A stretch of DNA of 64,000 nucleotides from Acidobacteriota bacterium (GTDB lineage: Bacteria; Acidobacteriota; Terriglobia; Terriglobales; Acidobacteriaceae). The notes below the pieces were generated by a model. It saw only the letters and a list, made by a program, of their open reading frames with translations, had not been told where the DNA came from and searched no databases. Of this stretch, positions 26,915 through 35,633 are shown piece by piece (positions within the stretch are counted from its first letter, which is position 1; every line of letters begins with the position of its first letter). The stretch lies in assembly GCA_021778845.1 (NCBI GenBank), contig JAJYBU010000005.1, forward strand, positions 62,001-126,000, read 5' to 3'. The position numbers and the translations under genes were made by a program.

Positions 26915-28081
26915 ATGCGATTGCTGACGACCCGGCGAGAGTTTCTCGCGTCCGCTGCGACGCTGCCGCTTGCGCTGCGCGCGCTTGCCAGCCCGGTGGC
27001 CGCGAGTCCCCGGTGGGTTCTGCTGGGAACGGGTACCGACAAAGGAATTTTCCGCGCTGCGTGGAATGCGGCCACGGGCGAGTTGCGCAACATAGAAGCC
27101 GTGGCGGCAGCCAGGCACCCGAGCTTTCTTGCGATGCACCCCCGTCTTCCGCTGATTTATGCCGTGAATGAGGCTCCCGAGGGGGACGGTGCACTTTCAA
27201 GCTTCCTGCTGGATCGGGAGAGCGCGGCAATGAAGCCGCTGGCGCAGGTGAGCAGTGGAGGCAATGGGCCGTGTTTTGTCTCGATTGATCAGACGGGGAA
27301 GGATGCGTTCGTGGCGAACTACGGAGGAGGTAGTCTTGCCACATTCAGCCTTGATGAAGACGGTGCGCTGCACCACGCTTCCGCGTTTTTCGACTGCAAC
27401 CACAACCCGGCATGCGGCACCACCGGGCCAAACACGGTTCGCCAGAACGCAGCGCACCTGCACTGCGCGGTGATCTCGCCAGATAACCGGTTTGTGCTGG
27501 CCTGTAACTTAGGCGAAGATGCGATCGAGATTTTCCGGATCCATCCGGGGGCTGAGCATCCGATCGAAGCTCCGGTGCGCGTGGCTGCGCGGGCTGGTTC
27601 GGGGCCGCGCCATCTTGCGTTCCATCCGAATGGGCTGTGGCTGTATTGCATTCACGAGCTCGACTGCACGATTGACCTATACGACTGGAACGTGAGCAAT
27701 GGACAGCCTGCGCCGGTGCTGCGGAAAGACAGCGTGATGTCAACGCTGGCGACGAACGCCGACCTTCCCGGCAGCACGGGCTGCGAGATTGTGGTGAGTC
27801 CGGATGGACGGTTTGCCTATGCCAATACGCGCGGCGAGAACTCGCTGGTTGTCTACCGCGTGAATGCGTCAAGCGGCCTGCTGACAGAGCAGCAACGCAT
27901 CTTTACCGGCGGCGGCATCACGCGCCACTTCGCCTTTGATCCATCGCGGCGATGGCTACTGTGCGCCAATCAAGGGACATCTACGGTCACCGTCTTCGCG
28001 CACGATCCTGCGACGGGCCGCCTGGCGGAGACGCCGAAGGCATTTGTCGTCGACACCCCCATGTTTGTGCAGTTCGTTTAG
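26915..28081 (+). CDS. Tat-exported 6-phosphogluconolactonase-like (YbhE/CMLE) beta-propeller
   Basis: 388 aa from the ATG at 26915. The N-terminus has a twin-arginine signal (TTRREFLAS followed by a hydrophobic stretch and ASPVAA). The rest is a seven-bladed propeller of the lactonase family: HPSFLAMHPRLPLIYAVNE, NGPCFVSIDQTGKDAFVANY, AHLHCAVISPDNRFVLACNLG, GPRHLAFHPNGLWLYCIHEL. Cytoplasmic relatives hydrolyse 6-phosphogluconolactone; export makes a role on extracellular sugar lactones more likely, an inference. Confidence 0.85.
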   Translation: MRLLTTRREFLASAATLPLALRALASPVAASPRWVLLGTGTDKGIFRAAWNAATGELRNIEAVAAARHPSFLAMHPRLPLIYAVNEAPEGDGALSSFLLDRESAAMKPLAQVSSGGNGPCFVSIDQTGKDAFVANYGGGSLATFSLDEDGALHHASAFFDCNHNPACGTTGPNTVRQNAAHLHCAVISPDNRFVLACNLGEDAIEIFRIHPGAEHPIEAPVRVAARAGSGPRHLAFHPNGLWLYCIHELDCTIDLYDWNVSNGQPAPVLRKDSVMSTLATNADLPGSTGCEIVVSPDGRFAYANTRGENSLVVYRVNASSGLLTEQQRIFTGGGITRHFAFDPSRRWLLCANQGTSTVTVFAHDPATGRLAETPKAFVVDTPMFVQFV

Positions 28082-28091
28082 GGACAACGCG

Positions 28092-28352
28092 ATGTTTCAA
28101 CATAAGGTAACGGTGGAGTACGTGGGTAGCGAAAGCGCGGCGATGCCCTGCCCTATCAAGTGGCTCGATAACTTTGCCATGCGCAACTTTACGAACGACG
28201 CGGTCTTCGACGATACGCTTCCTGTGGCCGATGGCGCGTTGGAGATCGGCAACCGCGTGCCGCTGGATCGGCTGAGCGCTGCGATGGAAGACTGGTTCCG
28301 GCGGAAGGGATATCTCAAGAAAGATGAAGGGCTCCGCGTCACGCTTTCGTGA
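28092..28352 (+). CDS. Small hypothetical protein
   Basis: 86 aa, mixed alpha/beta, no family recognised. It starts 10 nt after the lactonase stop and so is probably the last gene of that operon. A hairpin overlaps its stop codon. Confidence 0.5.
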   Translation: MFQHKVTVEYVGSESAAMPCPIKWLDNFAMRNFTNDAVFDDTLPVADGALEIGNRVPLDRLSAAMEDWFRRKGYLKKDEGLRVTLS

Positions 28353-28363
28353 AGTGGAGCCCT
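28328..28363. terminator. Hairpin between convergent genes
   Basis: AGGGCTCC (28328-28335) pairs with GGAGCCCT (28356-28363), with an inner TCACG/CGTGA stem. No T-run; it may serve both directions. Confidence 0.5.
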
Positions 28364-28381
28364 CGGGATATTCTGCGGACG

Positions 28382-29425
28382 CTAGGCCTTCAGCGTCTTG
28401 CCGTCCAGAACGAAACGGTACTTCACATCGCCTTTGATGACGCGAGTGTAGGCCTCTTCGATCCGGTCATAGCCGATGAGTTCGATCTCCGAGACGATGT
28501 TCTTCTCGGCGCAGTAGTCGAGCATCTCCTGCGTCTCTTTCATGCCGCCGATCATTGAACCAGAAAGTGAGCGTCGGTTCGTCACCAGTGAAAACGGGGC
28601 GACGGGCAGAGGCTGATCAGGCAGGCCGACGAGGCAGATGGCGCCGTCCAGTCGCAGCAGGCTGAGGTAGGCGTTGATGTCGTGCTGCGCAGCTACACAA
28701 TCGAGGATGAAGTCGAAGCTGCCAGCATGTCTGGCCATCGCGTCGGCGTCTTTGCTGATCACGACCTCATCGGCTCCGAGCTTTTTGGCGTCGGCAATCT
28801 TGCTCTCGGAGGTGGTGAACTGGACGACGTGGGCGCCGAAGCTGTGGGCAAACTTCAGGCCCATGTGACCGAGTCCGCCCAGACCTACGACACCGACTTT
28901 CTTGTTGGGGCCGACGTTCCAGTGGCGCAGCGGCGAGTAGGTGGTGATGCCGGCGCAGAGCAGGGGCGCAACGGCGGCGAGATTGAGTTTGGGGGAGATG
29001 GAAAAGACATAGTGCTCGGGTGCGACGATGGTGTCCGAGTAGCCACCATAGGTCATTTCGCCAGCGTAGTCTTTGGCGTTGTAGGTTCCGACCATGCCCT
29101 TGGTGCAGTAGGGCTCCGCGCCGGCTTTGCAGTTGTCGCAGACCATGCAGGTCTCGACTGTGACGCCGACGCCGGCCAGATCGCCGGGCTTGAACTTCGT
29201 CACCGCGCTGCCAACGGCCGTCACGCGACCGACAATCTCGTGGCCTGGCACCATGGGATAGATGGACCCACCCCACTCGTCGCGGGCCTGGTGAATGTCC
29301 GAGTGGCAGATGCCGCAGTAGTCGATCGCAACGACAACATCGTTGGCGGCTGGCTCGCGGCGGTCAAAGTGAAAGGGGGTCAGGGGTGAGGTCTTGGTTT
29401 GAGCGGCGTAGCCGAACGATTTCAT
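28382..29425 (-). CDS. Zinc-dependent NAD(P) alcohol dehydrogenase (YahK/CAD-like)
   Basis: 347 aa; GGAG upstream of the ATG. Catalytic zinc motif CGICHSDIHQARDEW and GHEIVGRV; structural zinc cysteines in CMVCDNCKAGAEPYC; cofactor motif VGLGGLGHMGLKFA. Length and motifs match the cinnamyl-alcohol dehydrogenase-like group that reduces broad-range aldehydes. A role in aldehyde detoxification is inferred. Confidence 0.9.
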   Translation of the reverse strand: MKSFGYAAQTKTSPLTPFHFDRREPAANDVVVAIDYCGICHSDIHQARDEWGGSIYPMVPGHEIVGRVTAVGSAVTKFKPGDLAGVGVTVETCMVCDNCKAGAEPYCTKGMVGTYNAKDYAGEMTYGGYSDTIVAPEHYVFSISPKLNLAAVAPLLCAGITTYSPLRHWNVGPNKKVGVVGLGGLGHMGLKFAHSFGAHVVQFTTSESKIADAKKLGADEVVISKDADAMARHAGSFDFILDCVAAQHDINAYLSLLRLDGAICLVGLPDQPLPVAPFSLVTNRRSLSGSMIGGMKETQEMLDYCAEKNIVSEIELIGYDRIEEAYTRVIKGDVKYRFVLDGKTLKA

Positions 29426-29556
29426 GTGTAATGGATCTCCTGTTCGATTCGATGCGACAGGCCTGCGATGGACGCATCCTCCATCACGGTAAACTGTCAG
29501 GCCCGCTCAACTCAAAGCAAGATCGCTCGACGACGGGAGATGAGCCCCACACGCCG

Positions 29557-30015
29557 ATGACAACTGGCCAGAAATTTACGAAACATACCGAGAAGTTTGA
29601 CGTGATCAATACTCAACGCCTCCGCGTCATCTATATGCTGCTGATGATGACTATCCCTCTGGGTCTCGCATGGCGGATGGTACCGCTGGGACTTTCGCCT
29701 TTCTTTTTCAAGTACGGCGGATCGATGCTGTGGGCTGCGGCGCTGTACTGGTTTCTTGCCGCGTGCCTGCCAAGGCTCGGCAGCCTCGCAGTTGCATGGA
29801 TGGCCGCGGCTGCAGCGGTTTCACTTGAGTTCAGCCGCCGATGGCACCCAGCGACGATAGACGCTTTTCGCGTCTCGCTCGCCGGCCGCATTCTTCTGGG
29901 GCGCTATTTTTCTCTCAGGAATATTGTTGCCTACTTGCTGGCAATCGCCCTGGTGGCGTTGATCGACGAGATGCTTCTGAGGCGAGTCATGGCACATCGC
30001 TCGGCTTCGCGGTGA
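29557..30015 (+). CDS. DUF2809-like membrane protein
   Basis: About 152 aa from the ATG at 29557; the frame is open upstream to near 29386, so the start is uncertain. Four to five membrane helices with the family-like block LEFSRRWHPATIDAFRVSLAGRILLGRYFSLRNI, resembling DUF2809 (YjgA-type) or VanZ-like proteins. Function unknown. Confidence 0.55.
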   Translation: MTTGQKFTKHTEKFDVINTQRLRVIYMLLMMTIPLGLAWRMVPLGLSPFFFKYGGSMLWAAALYWFLAACLPRLGSLAVAWMAAAAAVSLEFSRRWHPATIDAFRVSLAGRILLGRYFSLRNIVAYLLAIALVALIDEMLLRRVMAHRSASR

Positions 30016-30264
30016 TGACGTTTGGATTGGCGTCAGGGATTGCTCACCTGAGAGACTTGGCGATAACGCACTCATCCTGACAGACTGCCGAGGATCTATG
30101 GCGTGAGCCCGTTTATCCGCGTGACGCCTCTTCGTTCGGTCCGTGTTTCTCCGCCACGACACCATGCCAACGTTCGAAGGGCTTCCGTTGCAGATTGGCG
30201 AAGCAAGCTTCGATTCCTGCATCAATCCACAGAGCCACGACGACGACGCTGTCGTCCCCCACGG

Positions 30265-31650
30265 TCAGTTAACAGGCCTGTCTGCCGGTTGCGAAAGAGG
30301 CATTCCTTTTGTGCCCGCGTAAAAAACAATGAAGGTCGCCGGTCCATCACCCACGATACCGCGATGCACGGTATGAACCGTCTCCGGCATGACCTGACCT
30401 GCCATGAAATGCGCCTTATTACCCTTGCCGTCTTCTACGGTGATCTCTCCGGAAAGAACGTAGGCAAAGCTCGGCATGGGATGAGAATGCCAAGGAAGCT
30501 CGCCGTGGGCAGGGATTGTGACCCTTGCCACGACTGGTTCTGCTGTGCCCTTGGGGTACGCGCCGTACAGCACACCATTCCACGAGGTTTCTACCCGCAT
30601 CAACTCCTTGATATCAATCTGGCTGTCAGTTTGCTGGCTGCCATTCACGTCCCCGCCGCTCTCCAGGAACGCCCGCAGGTCGCCGGCAAACTTGAACGGG
30701 TTCTTGAATGCCAGAAAGTGATCGCCCTGCTCTGCCTTCGAGTAAACGTAGAGAGTCGAGTCGGGTATCACCGACTTCATCCACTGTTGGCTCGGAACGT
30801 TCGCGCTGTATTCGCCGGTAAAGATGGCTGTCGGCACATTGATCTTGGTCCGTATCACGTCGCGCCAATCGATGCTAGCGTGGTCGTGCATGATGCGATT
30901 TACGGCTGCGGTGTCTACCGGAATCAACGCGCGCGCAAATGCTTCCGAGTTCGCATAGGCAGGTGAATCCATGGCGTTATACCGCTCCATGAGCGATGTT
31001 CCTGTGTGCGCGGACATGGCCGGGCCAACGCCTTCGACCGAGTCCGCGATGGCTCCGGATTGGAGGCGATCTTCCGGTGTCATCCCTGGCCGACTGAGGA
31101 TCGATGGCGGCTCGTCGATGAGGACCAGCTTTTCAATCCCCTTGGTTCCGAAGAGATCGATATACCCGTAGAGGATCGACACGCCCATCGACCAACCGCA
31201 GTAGTAGGCAGACTTCACCCCAATGTGCTCGTTAAACTCGCGGAGATCCATTGCATATCTGTAGATCCGATTTCCGAAGCTCACCTTCTGGGACAGTCCC
31301 TGATTGCGCTCGTCGAGCACGTAGACGTGATAGTGCTTGCTCAACAGATAAAGCACATTGATGTAATTCGCCCCATTTGCCGACCATGCCGGAACAAAGA
31401 TGAGCGGCTTTCCTGATCCCGCTTCCCAATACGCGAGCTTCACATCGTCGCTCGTCTGAAAGAAATTAATCTGCAGCCCTTTGAAGTCAGATAGCTTCTG
31501 AGGCAGGCCATCGATTCTGTTTGGAAATGTAAAATCCCGGCCAAGCACAGAGAGCGCAGGCGCGGCAAGCACATGGTTTGTTGATGCGGTGAGGAGTGCG
31601 GCTGCAAGCGTGCTGAATTTAGATTTTCGAAACTGCATTGATGTTTTCAC
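30265..31650 (-). CDS. Secreted alpha/beta hydrolase fused to a C-terminal cupin
   Basis: 461 aa from a GTG; an ATG at 31638 is an alternative. Signal peptide (FSTLAAALLTASTNHVLAA). Residues about 60-335 are an alpha/beta hydrolase: VPAWSANG, LDERNQGLS, nucleophile elbow GWSMGV, and late His in GDHFLAFKNP. Residues about 350-461 are a cupin: HGELPWHSHPMPSFAYVLSGEITVEDGKG with the two metal His and the Glu-like position, then PETVHTVHRG. The two domains are normally separate. A second, free-standing cupin and an ECF sigma factor gene lie next to it. Confidence 0.8.
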   Translation of the reverse strand: MKTSMQFRKSKFSTLAAALLTASTNHVLAAPALSVLGRDFTFPNRIDGLPQKLSDFKGLQINFFQTSDDVKLAYWEAGSGKPLIFVPAWSANGANYINVLYLLSKHYHVYVLDERNQGLSQKVSFGNRIYRYAMDLREFNEHIGVKSAYYCGWSMGVSILYGYIDLFGTKGIEKLVLIDEPPSILSRPGMTPEDRLQSGAIADSVEGVGPAMSAHTGTSLMERYNAMDSPAYANSEAFARALIPVDTAAVNRIMHDHASIDWRDVIRTKINVPTAIFTGEYSANVPSQQWMKSVIPDSTLYVYSKAEQGDHFLAFKNPFKFAGDLRAFLESGGDVNGSQQTDSQIDIKELMRVETSWNGVLYGAYPKGTAEPVVARVTIPAHGELPWHSHPMPSFAYVLSGEITVEDGKGNKAHFMAGQVMPETVHTVHRGIVGDGPATFIVFYAGTKGMPLSQPADRPVN

Positions 31651-31727
31651 TCGCTGATTAGACGAGGCGCAGGCCGCCGGTGTGAAACTACCTTTACGGC
31701 CCCTTGCACCCGTCTTTTAAGGTTAGT

Positions 31728-32120
31728 TCAGAGCCAGCTCGGCTTCCCATCCACCGGTACGCCGTCGTTTTCCGTGAACTGGATAAGGCTCTTCGCCTCA
31801 GTTTGGATGCACATATAACGCAGCGGTCCCTGAATCCCTGCCTTGATGCATCGCGCAGCCGCCGGATCAAGCCTCAGCACGCTGCCCTCCTCGACGTCAA
31901 ACTCTTCGCCGTCGACGTAGAACTGCCCCTTGCCGGCAAGCACAACGTACACCTCTTCGTTCCGCTTATGCGCATGCACAAAAGGTACGCTGACACCTGC
32001 AGGCAGGTTGTTGATGGAGATCTCTGAACCCGTCAATATGAGCTCGTCATGCAGCGTTACGCGCCCAACCTTGTTGATTTCACCGAAGGATGAAGCCTTG
32101 TAGTTCTTTCCTGTTTTCAC
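31728..32120 (-). CDS. Single-domain cupin
   Basis: 130 aa from the GTG at 32120, supported by AAGGAG 9 nt upstream. The cupin core shows PFVHAHKRNEEVYVVLAGKGQFYVDGEEF with His and Glu metal ligands, then LRLDPAAARCIKAG where the fourth ligand His is replaced. It probably binds a metal or a small ligand. It is read towards the hydrolase-cupin gene and divergently from the sigma factor gene. Confidence 0.75.
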   Translation of the reverse strand: MKTGKNYKASSFGEINKVGRVTLHDELILTGSEISINNLPAGVSVPFVHAHKRNEEVYVVLAGKGQFYVDGEEFDVEEGSVLRLDPAAARCIKAGIQGPLRYMCIQTEAKSLIQFTENDGVPVDGKPSWL

Positions 32121-32348
32121 TTTGTCTTTCTCCTTGAATTCAACTCGCCGCGTTCGATGAGGCTTGTTCTGGACACAGTCTGGATTTGGCCACCCCAACC
32201 GGGATGCAACGGACGTTGTTTCACTCCTTTGACGAGGAAAAGATAACGAGTGTGAAATTTATGGCTGAAGTGAGATAACTTCACACTATCTGCGGTCACG
32301 TCGTCGAACGAGAGCAGGCGGACCACCCGAGCCCAAAGGAGGAAAATC

Positions 32349-33161
32349 ATGACGCTTGAAGATGCGGCGAAGCTGGCAATTGCAGGAGACAAGGGCGCAC
32401 TGAATCGGCTGGTTGCTTCATTGCAGAGTGATCTATATGGGCTTGCGCTCCGTATGCTGTGCAACCAGGAGGACGCCGAAGATGCAACGCAGGAGATCCT
32501 TATTCGCATCGTAACCCGGCTTTCCCAATTTGATTTTCGCAGCAAGCTGAAGACCTGGGCGTATCGAGTGGCGGTGAACTACATCCTGGATGTGAAAAAG
32601 AGTGCAGTGGAACGACTGCACATGACCTTTGAGCAACTTGCGGAAGACATTACCAGCGGATTGGGTGAGGCTACTTTGCCCGAAGCTGAGCAATCGCTTC
32701 TTATAGAGGAGGTCAAGATTGGTTGCAGCTTTGGAATGTTGCAATGCCTTGATCGTGACCATCGTCTCGCATACATCCTGGGGGAGGTGATGGAGATGCA
32801 GGGGCCTGAGGCGGCTGGGATCCTCAACGTTTCGCCTGAGTTGTTTCGTAAGCGACTGCAACTCGCCCGGAAGGAGATGCTGCGCTTTATGAAGAGTTAT
32901 TGCGGGTTGGCCTCGGACGAGGCGCCATGCCGCTGCAACCGGCAGGTTTCGTCAGGCCTTCAATCGGGAAGGATCAGCGGCGAGAGGTGCACGTACGCGG
33001 CTGCGCCTTTATCGTTTGCACAAATCCGAGCGACGGTAAGACAGGTGGAAGAGGCGCGATGGGCGCTCCAGGTGCACCGCACCAATCATCCACACGAGGC
33101 GTCCGTTGATTTCGCTCAGAGATTAGTTGAAATGCTTGAAACTTATCGCACCTCGGATTAG
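32349..33161 (+). CDS. ECF-type RNA polymerase sigma factor with Cys-containing C-terminal extension
   Basis: 270 aa; AGGAGG 6-7 nt upstream of the ATG. Region 2 is clear: EDAEDATQEILIRIVTRLSQFDFRSKLKTWAYRVAVNY. Region 4 is shorter but recognisable: YILGEVMEMQGPEAAGILNVSPELFRKRLQLARKEM. About 80 residues follow, beginning with CGLASDEAPCRC, which could bind metal or sense redox. No anti-sigma gene is seen beside it; the adjacent cupin genes are plausible targets (inference). Confidence 0.85.
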   Translation: MTLEDAAKLAIAGDKGALNRLVASLQSDLYGLALRMLCNQEDAEDATQEILIRIVTRLSQFDFRSKLKTWAYRVAVNYILDVKKSAVERLHMTFEQLAEDITSGLGEATLPEAEQSLLIEEVKIGCSFGMLQCLDRDHRLAYILGEVMEMQGPEAAGILNVSPELFRKRLQLARKEMLRFMKSYCGLASDEAPCRCNRQVSSGLQSGRISGERCTYAAAPLSFAQIRATVRQVEEARWALQVHRTNHPHEASVDFAQRLVEMLETYRTSD

Positions 33162-33208
33162 ATAGAATTCATCTCCGATGAGAGACAACGCGTTAGGCAG
33201 TGGGCGAT

Positions 33209-33787
33209 TTCTGGGCGTCTGTTTACGCATTCGACGCTCGCGTCACCTTCAGGTTTCGTCGGCACCGGTCGGCAGGACGCAGTCTATTGGAATCGGCGTG
33301 AGCCTTCGATGCGGCGGTGAAGGAGTTGACGGCGCGCGGCGTAAACTCTTCCGTGGTGCGGCTGGCGCAGATTCATGACACACGCAAGCAGGGGCTGATT
33401 CCCTACGTCACATCTGTAGCTCGACAAAAGCGTGTATCGGCCTATATCGGCGACGGCACCAATCGCTGGCCGGCAGCTCACGTTTCCGATGTAGCACGGC
33501 TTTATCGACTGGCCTTCGCGAAAGCGGAACGGGGCGCGATCTCTCACGCGGTCGACGAGGAGGGCATGTCGATGAAGTCCATCGCCGAGGCGCTGGGCCG
33601 GGGATTGAAGGTGCCGATAGTCAGCATCAGGCCCGAGGAGGCTGAGGCGCATTTTGGCTGGCTTGCCCTCTTCGTCGGACACGATATGCCTGCCTCAAGC
33701 TCGCTCACGCAACAGAAGCTGAACTGGAAGCCAACGGGACCGGGCCTGATCTCCGATCTGGACGGCATGGACTACGAGCAAGTCTGA
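33209..33787 (+). pseudogene. NAD-dependent epimerase/SDR remnant lacking the N-terminus
   Basis: From 33317 the sequence reads like the C-terminal half of an extended-SDR epimerase (SSVVRLAQIHDTRKQGLIPY, WPAAHVSDVARLYRLAFAKA, LTQQKLNWKPTGPGLISDL). The Rossmann GxxGxxG half is missing and an in-frame stop lies just before AFDAAVKEL at about 33300. A 156-aa ORF could still be expressed but would not bind NAD. Confidence 0.7.
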
Positions 33788-33879
33788 ACAAAGCGACGAA
33801 GACGCTGCGCTCACGCCAAACTCAGCACAGCTAATGAAAGAGGAAGGGGCTGAAGTAGCTAAACATTAGTGCTTTGCTG

Positions 33880-34180
33880 ATTTATACCAGTGCTTAAGCT
33901 GGTGTAGACCGTATTGGAGACCTTCAACATGGAAGCGCCACTCGCACTCTTTCAATAACCAGTAAAAGTTTCCTTTGGGTGGCCGTTGTATCGATGCAGA
34001 TGACGCTTGGCCTGGCTCCAAACGTTCTCGATGCCGTTGGTGTGCCTTAGCTACTTCTGACCCAAAACATGTTCGCCATGGATCGAGCAGTTAGCCGATG
34101 GAACTCCGAAACAACCATAAGTCTGCGGATTGAGCTCCGCGGCCATCACGGCAGTCTCATGAAGCTGGTGCAGTGCTCGC
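33880..34180 (-). pseudogene. IS1595/ISXO2-type transposase remnant
   Basis: On the minus strand the translation gives HTNGIENVWSQAKRHLHRYN and, after a frameshift, FYWLLKECEWRFHVEGL. These are the two C-terminal blocks of ISXO2-like DDE transposases (NGIE.fW..KR..., hlkEceFRfn). An in-frame stop and a frameshift interrupt it, and no intact ends were seen. It sits between two accessory gene clusters. Confidence 0.7.
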
Positions 34181-34181
34181 A

Positions 34182-34225
34182 TTGACAGCACAACTGTACA
34201 GGTAAACTGTATATGTGTAATAGTA
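34182..34225 (+). promoter_or_regulatory. Promoter/operator region of the MarR operon
   Basis: TTGACA (34182-34187) is followed by a self-complementary CTGTACAG and a related CTGTATA about 10 nt later, just before the MarR ATG. The repeats are a candidate autoregulatory operator. Confidence 0.4.
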
Positions 34226-34231
34226 AATCTC

Positions 34232-34684
34232 ATGAATGATCGATCCCGACTTCCTCGGACCGACCAGGCTGCCGCGCTTGCAGTCGAAATTCGCGCAGTT
34301 TTCGGCAAACTTAAGCGGAAGCTGCGCGAACTGGGCGGAGTCAACGATTGGACGCCTTCACAGGTCTCCGTTCTGCTTCTTCTTGAGAAGGACGGCCCTG
34401 CGGCGGTGTCAAGCCTGGCCCGAGCCGAGGGCATGCGCCCTCAGTCGATGAGCGCTATCATCGCATCGTTACTGGAAGCAGGACTAGTCAGCGGCGCTCC
34501 GGACCCGAATGATGGAAGGCAAACTTTGATTTCGCTCTCTCGGAAATGCCGCAAGCTGCTCAACGACGGTCGTGCCGCAAGGCAGGATTGGCTTACGACC
34601 ACAATCCAGAAAAAGCTCTCCGCTCAGGATCGGGAAAAGCTTGCGGCAGCCGTAGACTTGCTCGCACAACTCATCGAAGACTGA
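34232..34684 (+). CDS. MarR-family transcriptional regulator
   Basis: 150 aa with a winged helix: WTPSQVSVLLLLEKDGPAAV, then VSSLARAEGMRPQSMSAIIA as recognition helix, then the wing SGAPDPNDGRQTLISLS. Helical ends provide dimerisation. It is the first gene of a run with a hydrolase, a small membrane protein and an MFS exporter, so it probably controls that efflux or detoxification set by derepression. Confidence 0.88.
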   Translation: MNDRSRLPRTDQAAALAVEIRAVFGKLKRKLRELGGVNDWTPSQVSVLLLLEKDGPAAVSSLARAEGMRPQSMSAIIASLLEAGLVSGAPDPNDGRQTLISLSRKCRKLLNDGRAARQDWLTTTIQKKLSAQDREKLAAAVDLLAQLIED

Positions 34685-34737
34685 AGTCTTCGTATCCAGC
34701 CACTCTCATTCCAATCAGTGTCGAGGAGATACACCGA

Positions 34738-35301
34738 ATGTCCATTACAACGCTTGATGCGACAACCGCCCTCATTGTCGTTGATCTTCAGAAAGGCATT
34801 ATCAACTCGCCCTTTGTACATCCCATCGCTGGAGTCATTGAGCGAACCTGCGCTTTGCTGGCTGCCTTTCGCCAGTACGATCTGCCGGTCGTTCTTGTAA
34901 ACGTAGCCGGAGGCGCGCCAGGACGAGCAGAGCAGCCAGGCCGTTTCTCGACTTTCCGAGAAGGCTTCAGCGATCTGATTCCGGAGCTGGATCGTCAGAC
35001 CACCGATATCCTCGTCACGAAGCGAACATGGGGTGCGTTTGCGAGCACGGATATTGAAGTACAACTGAAGACGCGCAAGGTTACGCAGGTCGTCGTCACT
35101 GGAGTGGCGACAGGAACGGGTGTTGAAGCGACGGCTCGACAGGCATACGAGGCAGGATTCAACGTCACGCTTGCGCTCGATGCCATGACCGATGTACGCC
35201 CGGAAGCACACGCCTACAGCCTGGCAAGCGTCTTTCCCAGGCTCGGAGAGACAGGCTCAACCCAGGACATCCTTCACCTGTTGGCGCAGAGGAGCGCATA
35301 A
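34738..35301 (+). CDS. Isochorismatase-family hydrolase lacking the usual catalytic Cys
   Basis: 187 aa; GGAG upstream of the ATG. Family features: ALIVVDLQKGI with the catalytic Asp, KRTWGAF with the Lys, and VVVTGVATGTGVEATARQAYEAGF. In nicotinamidase-type members a Cys stands in this last block (SxCV); here it is Gly, as in isochorismatase proper or inactive relatives. It lies between marR and the MFS gene. Confidence 0.82.
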   Translation: MSITTLDATTALIVVDLQKGIINSPFVHPIAGVIERTCALLAAFRQYDLPVVLVNVAGGAPGRAEQPGRFSTFREGFSDLIPELDRQTTDILVTKRTWGAFASTDIEVQLKTRKVTQVVVTGVATGTGVEATARQAYEAGFNVTLALDAMTDVRPEAHAYSLASVFPRLGETGSTQDILHLLAQRSA

Positions 35302-35303
35302 CC

Positions 35304-35633
35304 ATGAACTGGCTCCAGTGTGTGTCCTGGTTCTTTGGAGGCATGTTTTTGGCCAATGCCGTGCCACATTTCGTCAGCGGCATGATGGGAAATCCCTTTC
35401 AGACGCCGTTCGCAAAGCCTCCGGGAAAGGGTCTTTCGTCGCCGCCAGTGAATGTTCTTTGGGGTTTTGCAAATTTTGTCTTTGCGTATGTGTTTCTGCT
35501 GCGCGTCGGACACTTCGATACGAGATCCCTTAGCAACCTCGTGCCCTTTGCATCCGGAACACTCCTCATCAGCCTGCTCTCGGCACGGCATTTCGGTCAG
35601 TTTCACGGAGGCAACACCGCGGAGCGCTCATGA
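35304..35633 (+). CDS. Small membrane protein of unknown function
   Basis: 109 aa, with about three hydrophobic segments (WFFGGMFLANAVPHFVSGMM, VLWGFANFVFAYVFLLRV, LVPFASGTLLISLLSA). It starts 2 nt after the hydrolase stop and overlaps the MFS start by ATGA, so it is translationally coupled in the marR operon. No family name recognised. Confidence 0.65.
   Translation: MNWLQCVSWFFGGMFLANAVPHFVSGMMGNPFQTPFAKPPGKGLSSPPVNVLWGFANFVFAYVFLLRVGHFDTRSLSNLVPFASGTLLISLLSARHFGQFHGGNTAERS

Noticed and set aside
30016-30264. Possible small gene (ATGCCAACGTTCGAAGGGC...) between the DUF2809-like and hydrolase-cupin genes
   Set aside because: A short frame of about 50 codons runs into the antisense hydrolase-cupin gene without a ribosome-binding site or known motif.
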